Translations under genes and position numbers: made by a program | Shown: piece after piece, positions 55,829 to 64,000 of the stretch | How positions within the stretch are numbered: position 1 is the first letter of the stretch | Layout of the letters: the number at the start of each line of letters is the position of its first letter | From: Salinigranum rubrum | Lineage (GTDB): Archaea > Halobacteriota > Halobacteria > Halobacteriales > Haloferacaceae | NCBI RefSeq assembly: GCF_002906575.1 | Contig: NZ_CP026309.1 | Location: 3,224,001-3,288,000 of the forward strand | Length of the DNA stretch: 64,000 nucleotides | Direction of reading: 5' to 3' | The notes under the pieces: model-generated | What the model was told of the DNA's origin: nothing | Databases searched by the model: none | The model's input: only the letters and a program-made list of their open reading frames with translations

Positions 55829-58500
55829 ATGACCGACGAGTCATCTACGGACGTCGTCCGTGTCCTCCACATCGATGACACGCCGGACTTCGCCGACGTG
55901 GTCGCCACGCACCTCGAACGTGACAACGACGGATTCGTCGTCGAAACCGCCACGGACGCGAACGAGGGGCTGGAGATGTTCGTCGCCGACGAGTTCGACT
56001 GCGTCGTGTCGGACTACGACATGCCCGGACGCGACGGGATCGCTCTCCTCGAATCGATTCGGGCGGTCGACCCCGACCTGCCGTTCATCCTGTTCACGGG
56101 GAAGGGGTCGGAGGAGGTCGCCAGCGACGCGATCTCGGCAGGGGTCACCGACTACCTCCAGAAAGAGCGGGGCACCGACCAGTACACCGTGCTCGCCAAC
56201 CGGATCGAGAACGCCGTCGCCCACTACCGCTCACAGCGACTGGTCGAGCGGAGTGAACGCCGACTGCGCGAGATCGTCGACGCCATCCCACAGTTCCTGT
56301 ACGTGGTCGACGAGGACGGTTCCTACCTGCTCGCGAACGAGGCCCTCGCGGACTTTCACGGCACATCGGTCTCGGAACTCGAAGGATCGAACGTGACGGA
56401 CGTGTTCGACGACGACGACGTCGCCCAGTTCACGGCCGACCTCGAAGACGTACTCGAGTCGGGGATCACGAAGCACGTACCGATCATCGAGATTCCCGAC
56501 TCGACGGGGGAAGTCCGTCGCCTCGAACCGCGCATCCTCCCGTACGACCTCGCGGAGACCGACAAGGATGCGGTGCTCGGACTGACCGTCGACGTCACCG
56601 AACACGAGGAGCGCTCCCGCGACCTCGAACGGACGTACGAGCGGATGCGACTCGCCCTCGAACACACCGACTCGGTCGTCTTCGAGATCGACTTCGACAC
56701 CGGCGCCGTGGTCCGTCACGGGACCTACGAGCGGTCCTTCGGCGTCTCACCCGACGAGACGCCGACGTGGGAGGACCACCTCGAGCACGCGGTGCACCCA
56801 GAGGACAGGGAGGCGTTTCGGCGGTTCCACGAACGACTGATCGACGGCGAGCGCCACCGTGACGAGATCGTCTACCGCACGAACCCCGAGAACGGGGGCG
56901 TTCGCTGGATGAGAGCCACCGTCTACGTCCGACAGGAGTCGGGCGGGTCTCCTCGGCAGGCGATCGGCATCTCTCGGGACGTCACCGAACAGCGGCGACA
57001 CGAGCGCGAACTCGAACAGGCGAACACCCTGCTCTCGACGCTGTTCGACACGCTCCCCGTCGGCGTCCTCGCCGAGGACGCTTCCCGGCAGGTGTTGGCG
57101 GTCAATCAGCAACTGTTCGACCTGTTCGAGATGCCCGGGAGTTCCGAGGACGTCGTCGGGGCGGACTGCGGGCGACTGGCACGAGCGGTCAGCGACCAGT
57201 TCGTCGACCCCGAGGGGTTCACCCGGCGAATCGACGAACTGATAGCCGAACGCGAACCGGTCCGCGACGAGGAACTGGTGCGCCGCGACGGGCGGACGTT
57301 CGCCCGGAGCCACCAGCCGATCGACCTCTCCGACGGCGCCGGACACCTCTGGGTCTACCACGACGTCACCGAGCGCACGGAACACGAACGTCGACTCGAG
57401 GCGCTGCACGAGGCGACGCAGGAACTCATGGCCGCCGAGACGCGCGAGGAGGTGGCCGAGGTCGGCGTCGAGGCGACCCAGCGGATCCTGGGGTTCGACG
57501 CGAACTCGATCCATCTACACGACGAGGGGTCGGGGCTCGTCCCCGTCGCCGTCTCCGACACCATCCACGACCTCATCGACGAGGTGCCGACGTTCACCGA
57601 CGGCGGCAGTATCGCGTGGCGGGTCTACGAGGAGGGCGAACCGCTCGCGATCGACGACGTCCTCGACGACCCGGACGTGTACAACCCCGAGACGTCCATC
57701 CGGAGCGAACTGCTGCTCCCGATCGGTGAACACGGACTCCTGCTCGCGGGGGCGCCGACACCAGAGGCGTTCGACCAGCGGGACGTCGTTCTGGGGGAAT
57801 CCTGGTCGGCAACGTCGCCGCGGCGCTCGAACAGGTCAAACGGACGGGGCAGGTCCAGGCCCGCGAACGGGAACTGACGCGCCAGAACGACCGCCTGAAG
57901 GAGTTCACGAGCATCGTCTCGCACGACCTCCGCAGTCCGCTGAACGTGGCCGAGGGACGGCTGGCCCTGGCGATGGACGAGTGCGAGAGCGACCACCTCC
58001 CGCAGGCGGCTCAGGCGCTCGATCGGATGGGGGCGTTGATCGACGACCTCCTGACGCTCGCGCGCGAGGGTGACCGGGAACGTGAGGCGGAGACGGTCGA
58101 CCTCGCGTCCCTCGCGCGGAGCAGTTGGCGACACGTCGCGACGGCCGACGCCACGCTGGTCACGGAGACCGAGCGGACGGTCCGAGGGGACGAGAGTCGG
58201 CTCCAGCAACTGTTCGAGAACCTCTTCCGCAACAGCGTGGAACACGGCGGCGACGACATCACCGTGACGGTCGGTGACACGGGGACGGGGTTCTACGTGG
58301 CTGACAACGGGCCGGGAATCCCGGCAGACACCCGCGAAGCGGTGTTCGATGCCGGCTACTCGACGGTGCCGAACGGGACCGGGTTCGGGCTGAGTATCGT
58401 CAAGCAGGTCGTCGACGACCACGGGTGGACCATCGCGGTCACCGACTCCGCCGACGGCGGCACGCGCGTCGAGGTCACGGACGTCGACGGCGAACCGTAG
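55829..58500 (+). pseudogene. Multi-PAS sensor histidine kinase with receiver domain, single frameshift
   Basis: Read with one correction this is a hybrid kinase of about 890 residues: receiver domain (1-125, Asp62 in VVSDYDMPG), two to three PAS domains (about 140-500), a GAF domain (about 520-670), then dimerisation and ATPase domains. One base is missing near 57793-57799 (GGGGGAA), so frame one runs off after RDVVLGE and the second frame continues NVAAALEQVKRTGQVQ. The phosphoacceptor box EFTSIVSHDLRSPLN, N box ENLFRNSVEHG, DNGPGIP and GTGFGLSIVKQVV are intact. It may be an assembly error. Input signal unknown. Confidence 0.85.
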
Positions 58501-58525
58501 TTCACGGCCGTCGGCGAACCGTAGT
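58486..58525 (+). repeat. Short direct repeat over the kinase stop codon
   Basis: GGCGAACCGTAG occurs at the end of the kinase gene (58489-58500) and again at 58513-58524, twelve bases further. Both copies end in TAG. It is a small version of the 3'-end copying seen at nuoCD, and may be chance at this length. Confidence 0.6.
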
Positions 58526-58643
58526 CGGGCCTCGTTCACGTCGGCCGCGAGCCGTGACCGGGCCGCTCCCGCAGGCGTCGAGACGCGCTGACGTCGCCGG
58601 GCACCCCGCAACCTCTTTCCTTCCCTCCCCCAAACCGGAGGCC

Positions 58644-59534
58644 ATGAGTATCGGACCCCTCGACGACGAAACGGTCGAAAAGTACCGCGAGGCAGGCCGG
58701 GTGCTGAAGACGGTGATGGACGAGACGCGCGAACTGGTCGAACCGGGGACGACCCATCTCGAAGTGGCCGAACACGCCGAGTCGCGCGTCGCAGACCTCG
58801 CCGACGGCTGTGCGTTCCCGGTGAACATCTCGGTCAACGAGGAGGCGTCGCACTCGACGCCCGGACGCGACGACGACACCGAGTTCGGCGAGGACCTCGT
58901 CTGTCTCGACATCGGCGTCCACGTCGACGGCTACATCGCCGACGCCGCGGTCACAGTGGACCTCGCGGGCGAGGACGAGTTGACGGAGGCCGCAGAACAG
59001 GCGCTCGACGCCGCCCTCGACGAGATCGGACCCGGCGTGGAGACGGGCGTCGTGGGGCAGGCCATCGAGGACGTCATCCGGGGCTACGGCTTCACGCCCG
59101 TCCTGAACCTCTCGGGTCACGGCGTCGCCCAGTACGACGCTCACACCGGCCCCAACATCCCCAACCGAGGGACGGAGCGGGGGGTCGAACTCGAAGTCGG
59201 CGACGTCGTCGCCGTCGAACCGTTCGCTACCGACGGCCGCGGGAAGGTGAGCGAGGGCTCGAAGGAGGAGATATACAGCCTCGAACGCGAGCGCTCCGTC
59301 CGCAACCGCCAGGCGCGCGAAGTGCTCGAACACGTCACCGAGAACTACCGGACGCTCCCCTTCGCCGCGCGGTGGGTAGACGTCCCGCGTGCGGAGATGG
59401 CCATCTCGCGGCTGTCGCGACAGGGCGTCCTCCACGGCTATCCCGTGCTCAAGGAGGAGGACGGCTGCATGGTGAGCCAGGCGGAACACACGGTCATCGT
59501 CACCGAGGACGGCTGCGAGATCACGACCGAGTAG
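58644..59534 (+). CDS. map: Methionine aminopeptidase type II
   Basis: Removes the initiator methionine. The 296-residue protein shows the five metal ligands in context: LDIGVHVDGYIADAAVTVDL (two Asp), NLSGHGVAQYDAH (His), VVAVEPFATDG (Glu) and SQAEHTVIV (Glu). The insertion typical of type II enzymes lies between about 190 and 250. The ATG at 58644 is used because the upstream extension lacks coding character. Monocistronic. Confidence 0.96.
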   Translation: MSIGPLDDETVEKYREAGRVLKTVMDETRELVEPGTTHLEVAEHAESRVADLADGCAFPVNISVNEEASHSTPGRDDDTEFGEDLVCLDIGVHVDGYIADAAVTVDLAGEDELTEAAEQALDAALDEIGPGVETGVVGQAIEDVIRGYGFTPVLNLSGHGVAQYDAHTGPNIPNRGTERGVELEVGDVVAVEPFATDGRGKVSEGSKEEIYSLERERSVRNRQAREVLEHVTENYRTLPFAARWVDVPRAEMAISRLSRQGVLHGYPVLKEEDGCMVSQAEHTVIVTEDGCEITTE

Positions 59535-59587
59535 CCCGACACTGACGGTCGGTGACGCGTCCGAAAGAAGTAAAACGCCTGCCCCAG

Positions 59588-59788
59588 TTAGGCGTCGTTC
59601 ATCCGCTGTGCGGAGGTGGTCCCACACTCGAAGCAGGTGGACACGCGATACGGCTCGCGCGAGTACTCCGCGTTCTCCGGCTTCGAACTCTCCGTTCGAA
59701 GCTCGACCTGCACCCGATGGAGTGTCTCACGCTCACACTCCCTGCAGGGTTCGGTCATGCCGTCTGTGTCTGATGGTCGCGTAGCCAT
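59588..59788 (-). CDS. Small zinc-ribbon protein (DUF7835-like)
   Basis: A 66-residue protein with Cys15/Cys18 (EPCRECERETLHRVQVEL) and Cys52/Cys55 (STCFECGTTSAQRMNDA). The internal SREPYRVSTCF and terminal RMNDA match a haloarchaeal zinc beta-ribbon family I recall as DUF7835. Function unknown, perhaps nucleic acid or protein binding. It is convergent with map and has its own start ATG at 59788. Confidence 0.85.
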   Translation of the reverse strand: MATRPSDTDGMTEPCRECERETLHRVQVELRTESSKPENAEYSREPYRVSTCFECGTTSAQRMNDA

Positions 59789-59931
59789 CGAACCACCCTA
59801 GGGATTCATCCGACATTAAGTTACTTCCTCGTCATGTCGTGAATCATGTTCCTCTGCGACCGGCGTGATAGGGTCGAGCGACCCCCGCTGAGGACGGACA
59901 GGACTAAACGACCTCCCCCGCTCCCGAGCGT

Positions 59932-60465
59932 ATGGATCAGATCTTCGCGCCGTGGCGCATCGAGTGGGTCGAACGCGAGGAGAGCGGAGACGAGTGCCCG
60001 TTCTGTGCGCTCCCCGACCGCGGCGATGACAGGGACGCGAAGGTCGTCGCTCGCTCCGAACACGCGTTCGTCCTCCTCAACAACTACCCGTACAACCCGG
60101 GGCACGTCATGGTCATCCCGTACCGCCACACCGGCGAGTACGGCGCGCTCTCGGACGCCGAACTGCTGGACCACGCCCGACTGAAGGCGCGGACGTTCGA
60201 CGCACTGGAGGCAGCGCTCGGCCCCGACGCGTTCAACGCGGGACTGAACCTCGGCGGCCCCGCCGGAGGCTCTATCGAGGACCACCTCCACACCCACGTG
60301 GTACCGCGGTGGAACGGCGACACGAACTTCATGCCCGTTGTATCCGAGACGTCGGTCATCGTCGAGGCCATCGACGACACGTACGAGCGCGTCCACGAGG
60401 CGTTCGTCGCACAGTCGGGGGCGACCGTCGCCGACACCGGGGCGGTTCGGCTCCGTCTCGACTGA
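59932..60465 (+). CDS. HIT-family nucleotide hydrolase
   Basis: A histidine-triad protein of 177 residues of the Hint/Fhit kind, cleaving nucleotide phosphoramidates or dinucleoside polyphosphates. The triad is His118, His120, His122 in EDHLHTHVVPRW. A zinc-type CPFC (Cys22, Cys25) lies near the N-terminus, and NYPYNPGHVMVIP is the conserved N-terminal strand. Divergent from the zinc-ribbon gene. Confidence 0.94.
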   Translation: MDQIFAPWRIEWVEREESGDECPFCALPDRGDDRDAKVVARSEHAFVLLNNYPYNPGHVMVIPYRHTGEYGALSDAELLDHARLKARTFDALEAALGPDAFNAGLNLGGPAGGSIEDHLHTHVVPRWNGDTNFMPVVSETSVIVEAIDDTYERVHEAFVAQSGATVADTGAVRLRLD

Positions 60466-60516
60466 GTCGAAGCGCCGAACGAAGCGTCTTTGACCCTCTC
60501 GGTCCAATCACGACCG

Positions 60517-61527
60517 ATGGACCGGTCTGACGCGGTACGGCGGGTCGGGGCGGTCATCCTCGCGGTGAACGTCGCGCTCGTGGCCGCCAAGGGCGGCGCC
60601 TGGTACCTCACGGGGAGCCTCGCGGTCGGCTCTGAGGCGGTCAACAGCCTCGCGGACGTGGTCTACAGCGTCGTCATCCTCGCGGGGCTCTACCTCACGA
60701 CGCAGCCTCCCGACTTCGAGCACCCACACGGCCACGAGCGCATCGAACCGTTCGTCTCGCTCGTCATCGCGCTCGGGGTCTTCGCCGCGGGCTTCGCCGT
60801 CATCTGGCAAGCCACGTCGTCGGTGCTGTCGGGCGACTACGGCGGCGCCGCCGGCACCCTCGGACTCGTCGTCCTCGGGACGAGCGCCGCCGTGAAGTAC
60901 GGTCTCTACCACTACTGTCTCCGGATGGGCGAGCGGTACCACTCCCCCGCGCTGGAGGCGACGGCGCTCGACAACCGCAACGACATCCTCACCGCGAGCG
61001 CGGCGCTCGTCGGCGTCGTCGGTGCCTCGATGGGCGTGCCCATCCTCGACCCGATCGCCGCGGGCGTCGTCTCGCTCGGTATCCTCTACACGGGGTACGA
61101 GATCGTCCGCGACAACGTCAACTACCTCGTGGGGGCCGCCCCACCCGAGTCCCTCCGCATCGAAATCCTCCGCCGGGCGTTCGCCCACCCCGACGTGAGA
61201 GGCGCTCACGACGTCGTCGCTCACTACGTCGGCCCCGAAATCGACGTCAGCCTCCACATCGAGGTCGAGGGGGACATGACGCTCCTCGACGCACACGACA
61301 TCGAGACGGAGGTCATCGAGTCCATTCGGGCGCTCCCGCAGGTCGACGACGTCTTCGTCCACGTCGACCCGAAGGAACTCGGCGAGTGGAAAGAGGACGA
61401 GACGACGGACCTCTTCGCGCGGGAGTTCCCCGACGACCGACGCGACGAGGGGACGGATGCCGTGGGAACGGCGAGCACGACCCAAACCCAGTCGACGAGG
61501 CCCGAACGCGACCCTCGCGGCCAGTAA
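60517..61527 (+). CDS. Cation diffusion facilitator family transporter
   Basis: A divalent-metal/proton antiporter of 336 residues. Six membrane segments fill residues 8-205; metal-site residues are expected in GSEAVNSLADVVYS (about 38-51) and ATALDNRNDILTASA (about 149-163). The cytoplasmic C-terminal domain (about 210-295) is the metal-sensing fold with HPDVRGAHDVVAHYV. The ending is low-complexity. It lies 51 bp after the HIT gene and may be cotranscribed. Substrate metal not determinable. Confidence 0.93.
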   Translation: MDRSDAVRRVGAVILAVNVALVAAKGGAWYLTGSLAVGSEAVNSLADVVYSVVILAGLYLTTQPPDFEHPHGHERIEPFVSLVIALGVFAAGFAVIWQATSSVLSGDYGGAAGTLGLVVLGTSAAVKYGLYHYCLRMGERYHSPALEATALDNRNDILTASAALVGVVGASMGVPILDPIAAGVVSLGILYTGYEIVRDNVNYLVGAAPPESLRIEILRRAFAHPDVRGAHDVVAHYVGPEIDVSLHIEVEGDMTLLDAHDIETEVIESIRALPQVDDVFVHVDPKELGEWKEDETTDLFAREFPDDRRDEGTDAVGTASTTQTQSTRPERDPRGQ

Positions 61528-61564
61528 CGCTTTCGACTGCGTTCGGCAGGGGGTCGCGGAAGGG

Positions 61565-61930
61565 TCAGTCGCAGCAGTCCAACGAGGCAGGTGACGACAG
61601 GTGCGCGCAGGTCCCGTCGCCGCAGGGGACGACCCGTGCCCGGTCGTCGATGGTCGACAGCGCCGCGACGACGTCGCGGCCAGCGTCGGTGAGCGTGTAC
61701 CACGTCGTCGGCGGCGACGTCGCCGCGACACGGCGCGAGACGAGACCGCGGCACGACAGGGCATCGAGGCGACGCGAGAGGGTCGACGACGTCACGTCCA
61801 GTTCCCGACGGAGGTTCGAAAACCGTCGGTCGTCGGCGTCGAGCGCGAACAGCACGTGCGGCGCGTACTTCGCGCCGAGGACGTCCGCGAGGTCGTGCCA
61901 CGCGGCCTGTTGGTCGGTGTCGAGCGTCAC
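61565..61930 (-). CDS. HxlR-like winged-helix regulator with cysteine-rich end
   Basis: A 121-residue DNA-binding protein. The winged helix reads YAPHVLFALDADDRRFSNLR, then LDVTSSTLSRRLDALSCRGL and a wing with TTWYTLTDAGRDV. The C-terminus carries a CGDGTC motif and ends LDCCD, suggesting metal, thiol or redox sensing. The GTG at 61930 is favoured because a GTTAAGT element lies about 27 bp upstream and the gene is divergent from the DUF2703-like gene. A longer start at 62065 is possible but would overlap it. Confidence 0.8.
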   Translation of the reverse strand: MTLDTDQQAAWHDLADVLGAKYAPHVLFALDADDRRFSNLRRELDVTSSTLSRRLDALSCRGLVSRRVAATSPPTTWYTLTDAGRDVVAALSTIDDRARVVPCGDGTCAHLSSPASLDCCD

Positions 61931-62049
61931 GGCGGTGAGTTCGTCGCCGTGGTACTTAACAGAGTGTGGACGGTCCCACCGGTGCAACCTCGCCGCGTCG
62001 AAGCGAGCCGGCGTGTGGGGTAATCGTGGGAGACGACGAAGTGGAGTCG

Positions 62050-62526
62050 ATGACGACACGACCACGCGACGTCAGAGTGGAGTTCCTGTACCTCGACCGA
62101 GAAACCTGCGAACGGTGCCGCGGAACGGAGGCGGCCGTCGAGAGCGCGCTTTCGGCCGTTCGACCCGCGCTCGCGCTCGCCGGCGCGGGCGTCGTTCTCG
62201 ACCGCGTCCACGTCGACTCGGCGGCAACGGCCGAGAGGGTCGGACTCGAAGTGTCACCGACGGTCAGGGTCGACGGTCGGGACGTCCAGGCGGAGTTCGA
62301 GACCTCCGACTGCGGCTGTGCGAGCGACGAGTCGGTTCCCTGTCGGGTCTGGCGGTACGACGGACGGACCACCGAACGCGCCCCAGCGAGTCTCGTCGCC
62401 AACGCGGTGCTCAGCGCGGCGTATCAGGTCGAGTCGACTGACCGTGGCGGTGACGACCCCACCGACCGTCGGGAGGTGACTCGACCGGTTGAGAGGTACT
62501 TCGAGAGCGACGAGCCGTGCTGCTGA
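62050..62526 (+). CDS. DUF2703-like cysteine-rich protein
   Basis: A 158-residue protein beginning with a thioredoxin-like strand and CxxC (VEFLYLDRETCERCRGTEAA, Cys20/Cys23), followed by PTVRVDGRDVQAEF, a SDCGCASDESVPC cluster and a C-terminal CC. The pattern fits DUF2703, which I associate with metal or arsenic resistance loci in archaea; that link is from memory. The divergent regulator, also Cys-rich, probably controls it. The ATG at 62050 is used; a GTG in frame upstream is possible. Confidence 0.8.
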   Translation: MTTRPRDVRVEFLYLDRETCERCRGTEAAVESALSAVRPALALAGAGVVLDRVHVDSAATAERVGLEVSPTVRVDGRDVQAEFETSDCGCASDESVPCRVWRYDGRTTERAPASLVANAVLSAAYQVESTDRGGDDPTDRREVTRPVERYFESDEPCC

Positions 62527-62565
62527 CCCGAGAGTACCTCGCCGCAGTTCGGTGAGGACGGCAGG

Positions 62566-63132
62566 TCAGCGCCCTGCGAGCAGTAGCCGGAGGTGTCCGA
62601 TCCACGGGACGGCGGCCTGTCCCTTGCCAGTAATCCAGGCCTCTCGAACGACGGCCATCCCGCCGGCCTGGTCGTAGTAGTCGTTCGCGTCGCCTTTGGT
62701 CACGTAGCCGTCGTGTGGTGCCGGGCAGTGTGCGAGTTCACGGCAACTGTCGACCGACGCGGGGAGGTACTCGGAATCGGCCTCGTCGTACCAGTTCTCG
62801 CCGCGGTCGACGCGGAGGTGCGCACGGTGGATGACCAGCCCCTCGTGCGACGGCGAGTCGAAGACGAGGACGTCGCCGCGCGCACCGAGCCGTCGGTACT
62901 CCGCTGCGGCAGCGTGGGTGGCAACAGGCGCGCCTGAGGGGGGCGCGAACCGCTCCGTCGCCGTCACGTACACGAGGTCGCCGCGTTCGAGGTGCGGCTC
63001 CATGCTCCCTGACTCGACGGCAACGAACGGGGGCCAGACGCCGGACGCCGCGAGCACGAGGCTGAAGACGAGCAAAACGGCGAGCGCGGGGGCGACGCTC
63101 CGTAGTCGTTCGGCGCGTGTTGGAGGGACCAC
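62566..63132 (-). CDS. Archaeal-type signal peptidase I (S26B-like)
   Basis: Cleaves N-terminal signal peptides at the membrane. The 188-residue protein has one N-terminal membrane segment (about 14-32), the nucleophile Ser43 in VESGSMEPHLERGDLV, His102 in VIHRAHLRV where bacterial enzymes use lysine, and the conserved GYVTKGDANDYYD. Haloarchaeal species often have two such enzymes, so this may be one paralogue. Start GTG/ATG at 63132. Confidence 0.9.
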   Translation of the reverse strand: MVPPTRAERLRSVAPALAVLLVFSLVLAASGVWPPFVAVESGSMEPHLERGDLVYVTATERFAPPSGAPVATHAAAAEYRRLGARGDVLVFDSPSHEGLVIHRAHLRVDRGENWYDEADSEYLPASVDSCRELAHCPAPHDGYVTKGDANDYYDQAGGMAVVREAWITGKGQAAVPWIGHLRLLLAGR

Positions 63133-63211
63133 ACCGGCCGGTCGCGCGTCGAAGGCAAGAGGACAACGGTCTCACGCGAGACGGTGACGGAACGCCCGAG
63201 GCGCGTGACGC

Positions 63212-64000
63212 TCAGACCGGCTTCGCGAACGCGTACACGGTCTGGTGGCCCGTCACCTCGACCTCGCAGAAGTCACCGGGTTCTAATCCATAGTCGGAAG
63301 CGTTCTGGACGATGATCTGCCGGTAGGCCTCGTCGCGGCACTTCACCGAGTCGCCGGTTCCCTCCTCGACGACGAGCACCTCGTGGGTGGTACCGACCAT
63401 CGCCTCGTACGCCTCGGCGACGACCGCCATCTTCAGCTCGGACATCTCCTTCGAGCGTTCCTTCTTGACGGTGCCGCCGAGCCCCTTCAGCTTCGCCGCG
63501 TCGGTGCCCGGGCGCTTCGAGAAGCGGGTGACGTTGATCTTCTCGGGGCGGGTCTCGCGGAGGAGCGCCATCGACTGCTGGTGGTCGACGTCCTCCTCCG
63601 TGGGGTAGCCGACGATGAAGTCCGTCGAGAGCGTCCAGTAGTCGAGGTGAGCGTCGAACGTCTCGCACACCTCGACGTACTCCGACACTTGGTGCTGGCG
63701 GCGCATGTGCCCCAGGACGGAGTTCGAACCGGACTGCACCGGCGCGTGGAGGAAGTTGTAGAGCTTCTCGTTCTCGGCGAACACCCGGGCGAGGTCCTCG
63801 CGGATGCCGTGGACGCCCTTCGGGTTGGCCATCCCGACCCTGACGCGGAAGTCGCCGTCGATGTCACAGATGCGGTCGAGGAGTTCGTGGAGCGTTCGTT
63901 CCCCCTGATCCCAGCCGTAGACGCCGGTGTCTTGGCCCGTGATTCGGAGTTCCTTCGCGCCGGCGTGGACGAGCGCGCGCGCCTTCTCGACGTTCTCCTC
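63212..64000 (-). CDS. tRNA t6A37 methylthiotransferase, e-CDKAL type (5' end outside window)
   Basis: A radical-SAM enzyme that converts t6A37 to ms2t6A37 in tRNA. The frame is open to the right edge, so the N-terminal iron-sulfur domains lie outside. Visible are ELRITGQDTGVYGWD near the edge, then FLHAPVQSGSNSVLGHMRR, DFIVGYPTEE and a C-terminal TRAM domain starting near GTTHEVLVVEEGTGDSVKC. The MiaB-type QSGS and GYPTE segments place it in the methylthiotransferase family; the archaeal CDKAL1-like subgroup is inferred. A second chain member upstream cannot be seen. Confidence 0.92.
   Translation of the reverse strand, partial: EENVEKARALVHAGAKELRITGQDTGVYGWDQGERTLHELLDRICDIDGDFRVRVGMANPKGVHGIREDLARVFAENEKLYNFLHAPVQSGSNSVLGHMRRQHQVSEYVEVCETFDAHLDYWTLSTDFIVGYPTEEDVDHQQSMALLRETRPEKINVTRFSKRPGTDAAKLKGLGGTVKKERSKEMSELKMAVVAEAYEAMVGTTHEVLVVEEGTGDSVKCRDEAYRQIIVQNASDYGLEPGDFCEVEVTGHQTVYAFAKPV

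Overview
The window is haloarchaeal chromosome. Supporting signs are the very high GC of most genes, acidic proteins, a canonical archaeal S10/spc ribosomal protein cluster (including eL19, eL32, eS4 and the RNase P protein Rnp1), methenyl-tetrahydromethanopterin cyclohydrolase, HMG-CoA reductase, a NuoCD-type complex I subunit, TATA-type promoters and a tRNA-Gly. No genus is claimed.

Layout. 1-7319 is a CRISPR-Cas locus of visibly lower GC: the end of cas3, then cas4, cas1 and cas2 in a tightly coupled operon, a short leader, and an array of 50 repeats of 37 nt with 49 spacers. The 37-nt repeat and the Cas3 wording suggest subtype I-D. 7320-9926 holds a hairpin-rich non-coding stretch and a 701-residue protein with two CCHC fingers and a winged-helix-like C-terminus. 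9996-24576 (minus strand) is the ribosomal/translocon operon, read as SPOUT methyltransferase - uL3 - uL4 - uL23 - uL2 - uS19 - uL22 - uS3 - uL29 - Rnp1 - uS17 - uL14 - uL24 - eS4 - uL5 - uS14 - uS8 - uL6 - eL32 - eL19 - uL18 - uS5 - uL30 - uL15 - SecY, mostly with overlapping stop and start codons.

24790-28660 is a scrambled accessory stretch. It contains tRNA-Gly followed by tandem and inverted pieces of its own 3' end, a truncated HTH gene, a cold-shock protein, a YrhK-like membrane protein with a partly deleted copy, and several tiny genes. 28660-47405 is a mosaic of short operons: zinc ribbons, a YihY-type membrane protein, a thiamine-binding protein, mch, a HAD hydrolase, a GTPBP1-like GTPase broken by two frameshifts, a DnaJ-domain protein, pyrF, an amidohydrolase, hmgA between inverted dispersed repeats, a cupin, two tandem YjdF/DUF2238-like membrane proteins, an ADP-ribosylglycohydrolase, a VOC protein and a sugar nucleotidyltransferase. 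47477-64000 holds icd, an Ntn asparaginase, a Bat-type HTH regulator, a nuoCD without other nuo genes beside it and with a copied 3' end, ppk1 next to a PPP phosphatase, a multi-PAS sensor kinase with a frameshift, map, a HIT protein, a CDF transporter, a divergent regulator/DUF2703 pair, a signal peptidase and the end of an e-CDKAL-type tRNA methylthiotransferase.

Two themes stand out. First, several loci carry copies of gene 3' ends (tRNA-Gly, nuoCD, the YrhK-like gene), and the tRNA and nuoCD copies sit beside purine-rich GCGAAGCGGAGCGAG-type sequence that also occurs in GC-rich repeats between genes. Second, three single-base deletions at short G/C runs break two otherwise well-conserved genes, which may be assembly errors.
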